Source: an uncultured Prevotellaceae bacterium (GTDB lineage Bacteria; Bacteroidota; Bacteroidia; Bacteroidales; Bacteroidaceae). Taken from it: a stretch of 64,000 bases of DNA. The translations under genes and the position numbers were made by a program. Positions 24,495 to 33,492 of the stretch are shown here, one piece after another. Location: the NCBI GenBank assembly GCA_947167935.1, contig CAMVJU010000008.1, positions 1 to 64,000 on the forward strand, read 5' to 3'. Position 1 is the stretch's first letter. Every line of letters starts with the position of its first letter. The notes under the pieces were generated by a model. It was not told the origin of the DNA and did no database searches. It saw only the letters and a list, made by a program, of their open reading frames with translations.

Positions 24495-25325
24495 TTACTG
24501 GAGTTGGAATTTCACGGGGATGGTGTACTTCACACGTACGGCACGACCGTTCTGCTTACCAGGCACCCACTTCGGCATCGACTTGATGACGCGAACGGCC
24601 TCCTTGTCGAGCGAGGGGTCGGCACCGCGAGCCACGGTGACATTACTGATGGAGCCGTCGGTCTCGACCACGAACTGGCAGACCACCGTTCCCTGCACGC
24701 CGTTTTCCTCAGCCACAGGAGGATAGTGGATGTTGTTGCCAATCCATACGCGGGGGTCACCGCCGGGGAATGTGGGCTGCTGCTCCACGACGTCGAAGAT
24801 CTTCTGCTCTTCAACGACCTCGGGCTTCTTGTCCACCACCTTCTCATCCAGCTGCAACACGTGTGTAGCCTCGTCGCTACCCTGATCGAAGTCGAGGGCA
24901 CCCACAGCCGTTGTACTCTCGGCCATTTCGTCCTGCGTCTTCGTCTGCTCTTCGGGCTTCACCTCATCGTCGGCCTCGTAGGCTGTGAACTTCTCAGAGT
25001 TCATCACCTCCTCCTGCTCGACGAGCTGCTCAAGCTCCTCTTCCTGGTAGACGACTTCAATCTCTTCCTCCTCAGGTACTTCCTCCTCGACTGCCTCGAG
25101 CTCGACTACGGTCTCATGCTCCTTTGAAGCAGCGATGGCCTCTGACACCTTGGAGATACCCATAGCACCACCCCAGATGACAGCAATACCGAGCAACATC
25201 AGCAAGAGTCCCATGAGGTTTCGCTTGCCTGTGTCGCGGCGAATCTGATAAGCACCGTAGGCCTCGTTCTTACCTTCGAAGACGAGGTCAATCCATTTCT
25301 GGTCAAGTAGATCTATCTTTGACAT
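24495..25325 (-). CDS. TonB-family energy transducer
   Basis: TonB spans the periplasm and passes proton-motive energy from ExbB/ExbD to outer-membrane receptors. The 276-aa protein has a cytoplasmic N terminus (LLDQKWIDLVFEGKNEAYGAYQIRRD), a membrane span (LMGLLLMLLGIAVIWGGAMGI), a long acidic linker and a C-terminal TonB domain (PGGDPRVWIGNNIHYPPVAEENG, then VVETDGSISNV). The linker is Glu-rich rather than the Pro/Lys-rich type of E. coli, as in other Bacteroidetes. It is 36 bp downstream of the second ExbD gene and 9 bp upstream of the PstS-like gene. Confidence 0.93.
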   Translation of the reverse strand: MSKIDLLDQKWIDLVFEGKNEAYGAYQIRRDTGKRNLMGLLLMLLGIAVIWGGAMGISKVSEAIAASKEHETVVELEAVEEEVPEEEEIEVVYQEEELEQLVEQEEVMNSEKFTAYEADDEVKPEEQTKTQDEMAESTTAVGALDFDQGSDEATHVLQLDEKVVDKKPEVVEEQKIFDVVEQQPTFPGGDPRVWIGNNIHYPPVAEENGVQGTVVCQFVVETDGSISNVTVARGADPSLDKEAVRVIKSMPKWVPGKQNGRAVRVKYTIPVKFQLQ

Positions 25326-25361
25326 AGTTCTTTTCAGTGTTTAATTGTTCAACATTGACAG

Positions 25362-26099
25362 TTACTTGGACAGATCGACACCAGCGCCTTCCAGAATCTG
25401 GGTGTCCTTTTCGTTGATGTTGTCAATCACATACTTACCCACGCAGCAGATCTGCATCTCGTCGAGGATGGTGACGAGGTTGTCGTAGGTCGACTGGTCG
25501 GCGGGCTTGATGTTGATAGACAGCACCGGCTCCATTCTGTTGACATCTTCGTTCTTGTTCTTCATCTCAGCATCCACGCGATTGTACTCAGCCTTGTTCA
25601 GGTCGTTGTTGCTCACGACGCTGGTATGGCCTTTCTTAATCATGATCAATGCGCGGTCGTAGATGGAGTCGCTGAGCTCCTTCTGGGCCTTGGGCTGTTT
25701 GTCATACCAGGCTTGGAGTTGCTTCTTGGCATCCATCAGCACTCCCGTAGGAGCTACCTTATGCTTTCTGAGAACTTCGCGTATACCAGCCTTGCCGTAG
25801 GTGGTCTCCTTCAGGAACTGGGGGTCGCCGAACTGCTCTTTGCGGTCTACCATATAGTAGTAGATCTTGTCGTTGGCACCCAGGTAGATGGTCACCATCT
25901 GGTCGGTCTTGGCCTTATCCTTATCGTCAGCTGTCAGGTTCTGGTCCTTGGCAGGCATGGTAAGGTGCATAGCTTGGGGCTTTGCCAGTGAAGTACACAG
26001 CATGAAGAACGTAATAAGAAGCATCATCATATCCACCATCGGCGTGAAGTCGACGCGGACATTCATCTTTTTCTGCTTGCTTTCTTTTTTCTTAGCCAT
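25362..26099 (-). CDS. ExbD-family biopolymer transport protein, second copy
   Basis: ExbD is the peptidoglycan-linked stator of the ExbBD motor that uses proton-motive force. The 245-aa protein has a short basic N terminus (KKKESKQKKMNVRVDFTPMVDMMMLLITFFML) with the conserved Asp of the ExbD span, followed by a periplasmic domain ending SINIKPADQSTYDNLVTILDEM. It is longer than the ExbD of E. coli (141 aa) and forms a pair with the other ExbD gene 2 bp upstream. Confidence 0.92.
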   Translation of the reverse strand: MAKKKESKQKKMNVRVDFTPMVDMMMLLITFFMLCTSLAKPQAMHLTMPAKDQNLTADDKDKAKTDQMVTIYLGANDKIYYYMVDRKEQFGDPQFLKETTYGKAGIREVLRKHKVAPTGVLMDAKKQLQAWYDKQPKAQKELSDSIYDRALIMIKKGHTSVVSNNDLNKAEYNRVDAEMKNKNEDVNRMEPVLSINIKPADQSTYDNLVTILDEMQICCVGKYVIDNINEKDTQILEGAGVDLSK

Positions 26100-26101
26100 A
26101 G

Positions 26102-26773
26102 TTATTCGTCCGATTTTTTATACTGTGTAACCAATTTGTAACGGCTCTCAGTGATATCCTGCAGCTCGTTGATCACCTGCTTGAAGGTGATGTAGGGAGC
26201 TGAGGCATCGGCCTTGATGCAGATTTCGAGCTTGTCGGCTGCGGAAGCCTTCGTGGCATCGTCCTGCTCGTTGTACCAATCCTTGTATCCTTTCTTGAGA
26301 GCTTTCACCCAGAGCTGGAATTCACTCATCTGGTCTTCTCTGCTATCCTTGAGACTATCGGTAGGAATACCCGCAGCCTTCATCAGCTTGACCTGATCCT
26401 CATGATTCTTGGTCAGGAACTCAGGCAGCTGCTTGACGGGAATACCTATCTGCGTCTCCTGCAGGAAGGCCTCTTTCTGCTCTTTTGTGAGCGTGACGCC
26501 TCTCTCGGTCAACATCTGATCCAGGGCCTTTGACATCGTCACGGTCTTATCTGTGGCAAGGAACACCCTTCCCTCAGGGTCGATAGTGATGTCGAGGGTA
26601 GCCGTTGAAGGCACCTTGGCCATGGTCTCCGAATACGGGGTCGTGACTTTCACCACCTCATTCTTCACGAAGTTTGCACTCAGCATGAAGAAGGTCAGCA
26701 GCAGCACCATCACGTCCGACATAGGAGTCATGTCGATCCAGACGTCGCTTTTCTTAACTTTCAACTTAGCCAT
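26102..26773 (-). CDS. ExbD-family biopolymer transport protein, first copy
   Basis: The 223-aa protein has an ExbD span preceded by the membrane-facing Asp (WIDMTPMSDVMVLLLTFFMLSANF) and a periplasmic domain. Paired ExbD genes next to one ExbB are common in Bacteroidetes; the two may form a hetero-dimer in the motor. It lies between ExbB (37 bp upstream) and the second ExbD (2 bp downstream) in one transcript. The C-terminal fold ends in VTQYKKSDE. Confidence 0.92.
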   Translation of the reverse strand: MAKLKVKKSDVWIDMTPMSDVMVLLLTFFMLSANFVKNEVVKVTTPYSETMAKVPSTATLDITIDPEGRVFLATDKTVTMSKALDQMLTERGVTLTKEQKEAFLQETQIGIPVKQLPEFLTKNHEDQVKLMKAAGIPTDSLKDSREDQMSEFQLWVKALKKGYKDWYNEQDDATKASAADKLEICIKADASAPYITFKQVINELQDITESRYKLVTQYKKSDE

Positions 26774-26810
26774 AGTCGTAAATGGTTTTTAGATTAGACT
26801 ATGCGGAAAA

Positions 26811-27665
26811 TTAAGCTTCGTCGGTGTGAGTAGCTGCGTAGGTCTGTGCGATTGAATAACCGATTTCGTCCAATGCGAAGGCAATCTTGTCGATGCGGTT
26901 GGTGAAGAAGTTGTAGGACACCACGGCGAGCCAAGAAGTACCGATACCGAAGGCCGTGTTAATCAGAGCCTCAGAGATACCAGCTGACAGCTCGACGGAG
27001 TCACCGCCACCGCCCTGTGCCAGAGCCTGGAACGACTTGATCATACCTACCACAGTACCGAGCAGACCAGTCAGCGTACCCAGTGTAACGATGGTAGCGA
27101 TGATGGGAAGGTTCATCGTGAGGGTAGGCATCTCAACGGCGATAGCCTCCTCGTGAGCCTGCTGGATGCGGGCCAGCTTCACTTCCTTCTTGATACCGGT
27201 AGCAGCGTCAGCCTCCTTGTAAGCCATAACGGCAGCACGGACGACGTTAGCCACAGAACCACCCTGATAGTCGCAGTTCTTCAGAACGGCGTCGAAATCC
27301 TTAGCCTTCAGGTTCTTCTTCACTTTGCCAACGAAGGTGGCGAGCTTCTCCTTACCGATGCACTTGCTCAGAGCGATGACACGCTCAACAGCCATGAACA
27401 GCACGGTGAGCAACAGGGTGTGGATCACAGGCACGATAACACCGCCCTTGAAGATGGTACCCCAGATGTTGGCGGGGCTTCCCTCTGTGTCGCCGTCAAC
27501 GAAGTTGCTGGGACTGCCCAGGTTGAAGAAGAAGTTGCAGAATGCGATGATAGCGCAGATGACAATCACCCAGATTGCATCCTTGATACCGATGCTGCTT
27601 GTACCTTTAGCCTTAGGGGCTTTCTTTTCTTGCTGCTTAGGAGCAGCCTTCTGTGTAGCTTCCAT
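26811..27665 (-). CDS. ExbB/TolQ/MotA-family proton channel subunit
   Basis: ExbB forms the pentameric channel that works with ExbD and TonB. The 284-aa protein has three hydrophobic spans: one near residue 25 (AIWVIVICAIIAFCNFFF), one at FKGGVIVPVIHTLLLTVLFMAVERV and the paired C-terminal spans MNLPIIATIVTLGTLTGLLGTVVGMIKSFQAL. The last contains the family signature GLLGTVVGMI. An extra N-terminal lysine/alanine-rich segment (QKAAPKQQEKKAPKAKGTS) is typical of Bacteroidetes ExbB. It is the first gene of the run down to the TPR gene. Confidence 0.94.
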   Translation of the reverse strand: MEATQKAAPKQQEKKAPKAKGTSSIGIKDAIWVIVICAIIAFCNFFFNLGSPSNFVDGDTEGSPANIWGTIFKGGVIVPVIHTLLLTVLFMAVERVIALSKCIGKEKLATFVGKVKKNLKAKDFDAVLKNCDYQGGSVANVVRAAVMAYKEADAATGIKKEVKLARIQQAHEEAIAVEMPTLTMNLPIIATIVTLGTLTGLLGTVVGMIKSFQALAQGGGGDSVELSAGISEALINTAFGIGTSWLAVVSYNFFTNRIDKIAFALDEIGYSIAQTYAATHTDEA

Positions 27666-27777
27666 AAATCTTTTTGTTTTTTAAGTTATTAAATAGATTA
27701 ATTGTAAAGTTGCTTATTGTTGATAGTTACGTCGCGGCAAACTGCCGACAGGCTACTGCCTACGGCATATTGCGCGA

Positions 27778-27785
27778 CAAAGATA
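27778..27785 (-). promoter_or_regulatory. -7 box for the ExbB-to-TPR run
   Basis: TATCTTTG on the minus strand lies about 113 bp before the ExbB ATG. The 27666-27841 gap also holds AT-rich DNA; no clear -33 element was found. Confidence 0.45.
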
Positions 27786-27841
27786 ACACAAAAAAGTGTA
27801 CTTCGTAAGGATTTAACAACGTTTAACGTGTATTTTTTTCT

Positions 27842-29038
27842 TTATTTCAGTTTACCGAGGGCCTCGGCGATACGCCTGATGGCCTCACGGATGTTCTCAT
27901 CACTGGTGGCATAGCTCATGCGGAAGCAGTCGGGATCGCCGAAAGCATCGCCGCCGACGGTAGCCACATGGGCCTCCTTCAGAAGATACATGGCCAGGTC
28001 GGTGCTGTTCCCGACGGTAGAGCCATCGGGCGCAGTTTTGCCATAGAACGAGCTGCACTTGGGGAAGAGGTAGAAGGCGCCCTCGGGCACATTCACCTCC
28101 AAGCCGGGAATCTGACGGGCGAGGCTGACGATGAGGTCACGCCTCCGCTCAAAGGCCTGCCGCATCTCCTCGACACACAGCTGACTCTCGACATAGGCGG
28201 CCTCGGCAGCCTTCTGGCTTACTGAGCACGGACCGCTGGTGTACTGTCCCTGCAGTTTGTTGCAGCCCTTCACAATCCACTCAGGAGCAGCGATATAGCC
28301 GATACGCCAACCCGTCATGGCGTAGGCCTTGCTGACGCCGTTGACGATGATGGTGCGCTCCTTCATGCCGGGGAACTGGGCTATCGACTCGTGGTGTCCC
28401 ACATAGTTGATGTGCTCGTAGATCTCGTCAGCCAGAACGAAGATGTCGTCATGCTTTAATATAATGTTCGCGAGCGCGCGCAATTCCTCTTTATTATAGA
28501 CAGAGCCTGTAGGATTGCTGGGCGAGCAGAGGATGAGCAGGCGCGTCTTCGGTGTGATGGCGGCCTCGAGCTGCTCGGGTGTCATCTTGAAGTTCTGCTC
28601 GAAGGTGGCATTGACGAAGACGGGCGTTCCTCCTGCCAGCAGCGCCATCTGCGGATAGCTGACCCAGTAGGGAGCAGGAATGATCACCTCCTCGCCCGGG
28701 TTGACCAGCGCCATCACCGTATTGCACACGCTCTGCTTGGCACCATTGGAAACGAGTATCTCGCTCGTCTGATAGTCCAGCCCGTTCTCACGCTTCAGTT
28801 TCTCCACGATGGCCTTTCTCAGCTCAGGATAGCCGGGAACGGGTGAGTAGCGTGAGTAGTTCTGGTCTATAGCCTGCTTCGCTGCCTCCTTGATATGATC
28901 GGGTGTGTTGAAGTCGGGCTCTCCGACGCTCATGTTGATGACGTCGATGCCCTGCGCCTTCATCTCGGCGCTCTTCTGCGACATAGCCAGTGTGGCCGAA
29001 GGGGCCAGGCGCTGCAAGCGATTAGATAGTTGTGCCAT
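27842..29038 (-). CDS. Aspartate/class I aminotransferase (PLP)
   Basis: The enzyme transfers amino groups between aspartate (or a related amino acid) and 2-oxoglutarate through pyridoxal phosphate. The 398-aa protein fits the fold type I aminotransferase of the AspB branch: INMSVGEPDFNTPDHI at the N terminus, NGAKQSVCNTVMAL, SPSNPTGSVY, and the Schiff-base lysine in VNGVSKAYAMTGWRIGY. It ends with GDPDCFRMSYATSDENI. The substrate range cannot be fixed. It precedes a zinc-ribbon/PEGA gene on the same strand but may be a separate transcript. Confidence 0.92.
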   Translation of the reverse strand: MAQLSNRLQRLAPSATLAMSQKSAEMKAQGIDVINMSVGEPDFNTPDHIKEAAKQAIDQNYSRYSPVPGYPELRKAIVEKLKRENGLDYQTSEILVSNGAKQSVCNTVMALVNPGEEVIIPAPYWVSYPQMALLAGGTPVFVNATFEQNFKMTPEQLEAAITPKTRLLILCSPSNPTGSVYNKEELRALANIILKHDDIFVLADEIYEHINYVGHHESIAQFPGMKERTIIVNGVSKAYAMTGWRIGYIAAPEWIVKGCNKLQGQYTSGPCSVSQKAAEAAYVESQLCVEEMRQAFERRRDLIVSLARQIPGLEVNVPEGAFYLFPKCSSFYGKTAPDGSTVGNSTDLAMYLLKEAHVATVGGDAFGDPDCFRMSYATSDENIREAIRRIAEALGKLK

Positions 29039-29070
29039 TCTGTAATTTCGTTTTGTATAGTTTCAACGTG

Positions 29071-29078
29071 CAAAGGTA
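29071..29078 (-). promoter_or_regulatory. -7 box for the aminotransferase
   Basis: TACCTTTG on the minus strand, 33 bp before the ATG, fits the Bacteroidetes -7 consensus. No clear -33 element is seen. Confidence 0.5.
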
Positions 29079-29160
29079 CGCATTTATTTCTTCCCAGCGA
29101 AAGATTTTGTCTTTTTTTTCATTTTTTCCCGTCTTTGCTTGACAGTATGTCAACCTGCCA

Positions 29161-30120
29161 TCACTCAAAGACGGACGGGTCGGGCACATTGATGGGCACC
29201 GTCATGCTCCTTCCTGTGATGTTCAATGTGAAGTCCGACGTCCTCAGCTTTTCCTTATTCTTGGCCTTCATGGCAAAGGTGTGCATGCCTGGTGTCAGCT
29301 CGCCGCTCCAGGGAGCCCAGCCCACGTCCACGCCGTCGATGATGATCATAGCCCTCGGGATATTGGACGTGACAGTCACGTATGTCACTGTGGGCTGCGG
29401 CGGTGTGACAGGTGTCACATTCGTGCGTGGTGTAGGTGTTTGCTGTTGCACAGGCTGTGCCGGTGTTTGCTGCTGGACAGGCTGTGCAGGTGTCTCCTGA
29501 CGGGGTGTCGGCGTCTGTTGACGTGGAGCCGGTGTTTCCTGGCGAGGAGCAGGTGTCTCCTGACGAGGAGCCGGTGCGGCTGGTTCCTCTACCACAGGCT
29601 CATCGATGGAGACATTTTCAATGGCGGCCTCTTCCGTGTCGCTCACGTCTTCGTCACCATCATCTTCATACATATCCATATCGTCGTCATCGGAGTCTTC
29701 GTCCATGTCGTCTTCATCGTCTTCGTCATCCTCATCGTCCACAGCAGCCTTCTTCTGGTGTGTTCCCAGGATGTCGTCAAGCATGCCTTCGGAGTAGAGA
29801 TAGTAGCCGCCGCCACCCAGCGCACCCAGCAGGAGCAGGATGACCAGCGTCCAGATCAGGCCTTTCTTGCTGCCTTTCTTCTTGGCAGGCTTTTGCTGAT
29901 GGGCTCCCCCTGCCGCCATAGCAGATGAAGCGTCTTTTGAATCCTGCGACTCTGCCATCACAGTAGACGGAGAGTCGTCAACCTCCTGGACAGTCTCTGC
30001 TTCTTCACCTTCTTCATCCATCTGGATGACTCTTCCAAGGCCCGCCAGGGACGAGCCGCATTTCTCACAAAACAGTGCATCGTCTTCATAACTAGCACCA
30101 CATTTAGGACAGTTTTTCAT
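29161..30120 (-). CDS. Zinc-ribbon, membrane-anchored PEGA-domain protein
   Basis: The 319-aa protein begins with a zinc ribbon (NCPKCGASYEDDALFCEKCGSSL), then an acidic/Lys linker and one membrane span (LIWTLVILLLLGALGGGGYYL). A very acidic stretch follows (DDEDDEDDEDDMDEDSDDDD), then proline/glutamine repeats (TPAPRQETPAPRQ), and a C-terminal PEGA-like domain (TVTSNIPRAMIIIDGVDVGWAPW, then LTPGMHTFAMKAKNKEKLR). This order is common in Bacteroidetes signalling or envelope proteins, but the role is unknown. The repeats make the middle region disordered and hard to align. Confidence 0.8.
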   Translation of the reverse strand: MKNCPKCGASYEDDALFCEKCGSSLAGLGRVIQMDEEGEEAETVQEVDDSPSTVMAESQDSKDASSAMAAGGAHQQKPAKKKGSKKGLIWTLVILLLLGALGGGGYYLYSEGMLDDILGTHQKKAAVDDEDDEDDEDDMDEDSDDDDMDMYEDDGDEDVSDTEEAAIENVSIDEPVVEEPAAPAPRQETPAPRQETPAPRQQTPTPRQETPAQPVQQQTPAQPVQQQTPTPRTNVTPVTPPQPTVTYVTVTSNIPRAMIIIDGVDVGWAPWSGELTPGMHTFAMKAKNKEKLRTSDFTLNITGRSMTVPINVPDPSVFE

Positions 30121-30173
30121 GATTGGTCTGTTATTAAGGTAATTCGTTAAATTAGAAAATTCGTGGTCAGGAA

Positions 30174-31433
30174 TCAGAGATGCAGGGTGTGACCCATGCG
30201 CTGCTGCTTCGTCTTGAGGTATTTGATGTTGTACTCGTTGGGCGTGACCTCGATAGGCACGTTCTCCACAATCTCCAGCCCGTAGGCCTCCAATCCGACG
30301 CGCTTTACAGGGTTGTTGGTCATCAGACGCATCTTGTGCACACCCAGATAGCGCAGCATCTGTGCACCACAGCCATAGTCACGCTCGTCGGCCTTGAAGC
30401 CCAGACAAAGGTTGGCGTCGACGGTGTCATAGCCCTCTTCCTGCAACTTGTAGGCGGCCAGCTTGTTCATCAAACCAATACCCCTGCCTTCTTGCTGCAT
30501 ATAGACGATGACGCCCTTGCCCTCTTCCTCTATCTTCTGCATAGCACGATGCAGCTGTTCGCCACAGTCACAGCGCTTCGAGCCGAGGATGTCGCCCGTC
30601 ATACAAGAAGAATGTACGCGCACGAGGATGGGCTCATCCTCCTTCCACGTGCCCTTGATCAGAGCGAAATGCTCCTGTCCGCCCACCTTCTGGCGGAAGG
30701 GGATAATGCGGAAATGCCCGTACTGAGTGGGCATGTCGGCCTCCTCACCCACCTCGATGAGCGACTCCTGCTGTAGGCGGTAGGCGATGAGGTCCTTGAT
30801 GGTGATGATCTTCATGTCATGCTCACGGGCGAAGTCGATGAGCTGCGGCATACGTGCCATCGTGCCATCGTCGTTCATAATCTCCATCAATGCGCCGGCA
30901 GGATAAAGGCCGGCCAGCTTGCAAAGGTCGATGGCAGCCTCGGTGTGGCCTGAGCGGCGCAGCACGCCGTTGTCCTGGGCATAGAGGGGATTGACGTGAC
31001 CTGGTCGGCCGAAGGTCTGCGGCGTTGAGGCGGGATCGGCCAGCGCCCGGATAGTGGCGGCACGGTCGTGGGCTGACACACCCGTGGTGCAACCCTCAAT
31101 CTTGTCGACTGTGACGGTGAAGGGCGTGCCTAAGAGCGACGTGTTATCCTGCACTTGATGGGGCAGGTCCAGCTCGTTGCTGCGGCTGATAGTGATGGGA
31201 GCGCAGAGCAGGCCGCGGGCATACTTCAGCATGAAATTCACCATCTCTGGCGTAATCTTCTCTGCGGCACAGATGAGGTCACCCTCGTTCTCGCGGTCCT
31301 CGTCGTCGACCACGATGACAAACTTACCATTGCGGAAGTCGTCAAGGGCCGCATCTATTGTTGAGAGACCCACCCCCAACCCCTCCCTATGAGGGAGGGG
31401 AGTAGATAGTTCTGTTATTATTTTTTTCTGCAT
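30174..31433 (-). CDS. ribBA: Bifunctional DHBP synthase / GTP cyclohydrolase II
   Basis: RibBA makes 3,4-dihydroxy-2-butanone 4-phosphate and opens GTP, both early in riboflavin synthesis. The 419-aa protein has the RibB metal motif [11 protein letters not shown] and [16 protein letters not shown], then the RibA zinc site [21 protein letters not shown] and QEGRGIGL. The N terminus ([33 protein letters not shown]) carries a palindrome-encoded insert before the fold begins at [14 protein letters not shown]. This suggests the insertion was tolerated outside the catalytic core. It lies 35 bp downstream of the LptF/G gene. Confidence 0.96.
   Translation of the reverse strand: MQKKIITELSTPLPHREGLGVGLSTIDAALDDFRNGKFVIVVDDEDRENEGDLICAAEKITPEMVNFMLKYARGLLCAPITISRSNELDLPHQVQDNTSLLGTPFTVTVDKIEGCTTGVSAHDRAATIRALADPASTPQTFGRPGHVNPLYAQDNGVLRRSGHTEAAIDLCKLAGLYPAGALMEIMNDDGTMARMPQLIDFAREHDMKIITIKDLIAYRLQQESLIEVGEEADMPTQYGHFRIIPFRQKVGGQEHFALIKGTWKEDEPILVRVHSSCMTGDILGSKRCDCGEQLHRAMQKIEEEGKGVIVYMQQEGRGIGLMNKLAAYKLQEEGYDTVDANLCLGFKADERDYGCGAQMLRYLGVHKMRLMTNNPVKRVGLEAYGLEIVENVPIEVTPNEYNIKYLKTKQQRMGHTLHL
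31380..31400. repeat. In-frame palindromic micro-element in the ribBA N terminus
   Basis: CCCCTCCC-TATGA-GGGAGGGG encodes [13 protein letters not shown] on the minus strand, between the start codon and the RibB fold. The flank ACCCACCCCCAA is the same as at the pullulanase site 2. Confidence 0.8.
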
Positions 31434-31468
31434 ATCTGGAAATGTCTTATTTGTTAGTCAAGCGTGAT

Positions 31469-33418
31469 TTAACTGTTGTCTTCTGAGAGTAGTTCTATTG
31501 GCTCCCCTCCCTCACAGGGAGGGGTAAGGGGGTGGGTCTCGATAATGGCGTTACTGGTCTTCTCGATGGTCTTCAAATCCTTGTAGAGACGAAGGCGGAA
31601 GCGCAGCATACGGATGTAGAAGAAGATGCCCAAAGGCAGGATGATGCCCGTCAAGGCGTTGAGCCAACGCTGGCGGAAAGGCCGCGTATGGGCGTGGGTG
31701 GCCAAGACGGGATATTGATTCAGCAGGTGCAGCGTCTGTTTTTCACGCGAGTTCGACAGGTCGTCGATGACGGTCTCTAAGCGTTCGCTAATGTCAATAA
31801 TCTGACGGTCGTCGCCTGGACGGAAGAACACCTTGATGGGATTGGGCCAACGCAGCAGGTGGTGTTCCTGGCTGTAGGTGTCAATCTCAGCATTGATGTC
31901 TAACAACAGAAGGCTGTCAGCACGATAGTCAGGATCGTTGATGATGACTTCCTTTGCCACAATGTTACGTTTCATCCGCAAGCCCAGCATACGACGGATG
32001 AGCAGACGGTAGGCATCCATGTTAAACACCGTCGAGTCGTTATTGGCCTTATAGGTAAAGAAGACAGCCAGCGGCGCCAGCACCATGGTCGAGATGCCCT
32101 TTCCGAACCACACTGTCCAGTTATCGTCGCGTGCCATGCGCATGCCGGAGTTCTCGAAAATGTAGTAGACAATGAACACCAGCACTGAGATAATGACAGG
32201 CAAACCCAGACCACCCTTGCGGATGATAGCACCAAGTGGTGCGCCGATAAAAAAGAAGATGATGCATGACAGGGCCAGCGTATACTTGCCAACCAGCTCA
32301 ATCTCGTGCATACGCTCCTGACGGAAATTATACTTGGCCATCTCAGCTTTCATCGCTACGTCACCCAACGTCGTTTGCGCCTGTCGGGCAGCGTTTTTCG
32401 TCACTTCACGCCGCATGTCGCCGTTCAGCGAGCTGAAAATGGAATCCACATTGGGCCGCTTGCCCTGATCCAGCGCCACAGCCATTCGCAATGAGTCATC
32501 GTGTGTAAGTCGGGGCTCCGCCATACAGTATTGCCGTGCCTCCCAATAGAAGCGGTGCCCCACGCTGTCGTTGGCTATACGGATAGAGTCGAGGTCGTGC
32601 AGGATCTGCTTCGAACTCTTTGCCTTCGCGTTACCCGACAGTGTCGAAGCATCGGCCAAGTTGAACTCGCCGTCGAAGTCGAGCAGGATCTGCTTATAGG
32701 CAAAGGTCTCACGGCGATAGGGCACCTCTGCAGAGGTTACCATATCCTGCTGTTTGATATTCTCAAACCACTCACCGCTCCACAGCGTCAGCAGCAGGTG
32801 TTTCTTTTCTGCCGTCGACTGTATCATGCCCGAGTCGGCCAGAATGATGGCCTGGTCTTCATACGAGCCACTCTGTCGGTAGATCATCATACCATAGAGT
32901 TTGCCCGTCGTCAGGTCTTTCTTCTGCACGTAGAGGTTGGTGTTGGGGATGCCGTCGTAGAACACGCCCTCAGGAATCTCCAGCTCAGGACTCTTCTGCT
33001 TCATCGAAATGAGCAGCTGCGCCAGGTTCTTGTTGGCATCAGGGCCTATCTTCTCTTGGAAATAGATGGAAACACCGGTAATGAGGATGACGATGATGAT
33101 GATGCTACGCATCGACTGTAGCAGCGAGATGCCCGCCGCCTTGATAGCTGTCAGCTCTGATGACTCACCCAGATTGCCATAGGTGATGAGCGAGCTCAGC
33201 AGAATGGCCAATGGGAAGGCCTGCGGCACCAGCATCAGCGCCATATACCAGAAGAACTGCGCCAACACGTCCATCGTCAGTCCCTTGCCGATCAGGTCGT
33301 CGATATAACGCCACAAAAACTGCATCATCAGCACAAACTGGCAGATGAAGAAGGTGGCCACGAACAGCAGTCCGAACTGTTTGGCGATGAATATGTCGAG
33401 TCTCTTTATTCCGAGCAT
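31469..33418 (-). CDS. LptF/LptG (YjgP/YjgQ) family permease
   Basis: The protein belongs to the membrane pair that, with the LptB ATPase, extracts lipopolysaccharide from the inner membrane. It is 649 aa, longer than the E. coli LptF/LptG (about 360 aa), as is normal for Bacteroidetes. It starts with MLGIKRLDIFIAKQFGLLFVATFFICQFVLMM, continues with ALMLVPQAFPLAILLSSLITYGNLGESSELTAIKAAGI, a periplasmic jellyroll, then FFFIGAPLGAIIRKGGLGLPVIISVLVFIVYYIF, and ends in a cytoplasmic tail with IETHPLTPPCEGGEPIEL, the product of a palindrome. Only one of the usual two partners is here. Confidence 0.9.
   Translation of the reverse strand: MLGIKRLDIFIAKQFGLLFVATFFICQFVLMMQFLWRYIDDLIGKGLTMDVLAQFFWYMALMLVPQAFPLAILLSSLITYGNLGESSELTAIKAAGISLLQSMRSIIIIVILITGVSIYFQEKIGPDANKNLAQLLISMKQKSPELEIPEGVFYDGIPNTNLYVQKKDLTTGKLYGMMIYRQSGSYEDQAIILADSGMIQSTAEKKHLLLTLWSGEWFENIKQQDMVTSAEVPYRRETFAYKQILLDFDGEFNLADASTLSGNAKAKSSKQILHDLDSIRIANDSVGHRFYWEARQYCMAEPRLTHDDSLRMAVALDQGKRPNVDSIFSSLNGDMRREVTKNAARQAQTTLGDVAMKAEMAKYNFRQERMHEIELVGKYTLALSCIIFFFIGAPLGAIIRKGGLGLPVIISVLVFIVYYIFENSGMRMARDDNWTVWFGKGISTMVLAPLAVFFTYKANNDSTVFNMDAYRLLIRRMLGLRMKRNIVAKEVIINDPDYRADSLLLLDINAEIDTYSQEHHLLRWPNPIKVFFRPGDDRQIIDISERLETVIDDLSNSREKQTLHLLNQYPVLATHAHTRPFRQRWLNALTGIILPLGIFFYIRMLRFRLRLYKDLKTIEKTSNAIIETHPLTPPCEGGEPIELLSEDNS
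31504..31524. repeat. In-frame palindromic micro-element in the LptF/G C terminus
   Basis: CCCCTCCC-TCACA-GGGAGGGG followed by TAAGGGGGTGGGTC encodes THPLTPPCEGGEP on the minus strand near the end of the permease. Confidence 0.8.
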
Positions 33419-33431
33419 TTCTTTCGAGGTG

Positions 33432-33439
33432 CAAAGTTA
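33432..33439 (-). promoter_or_regulatory. -7 box for the LptF/G-ribBA unit
   Basis: TAACTTTG on the minus strand, 14 bp before the ATG of the permease, fits the Bacteroidetes -7 consensus. The short leader would place the transcription start close to the start codon. Confidence 0.5.
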
Positions 33440-33492
33440 CACATTTTTGAAATATTTTTCGCTAAAAACTACTGATTATTTGATTTTTTTTG

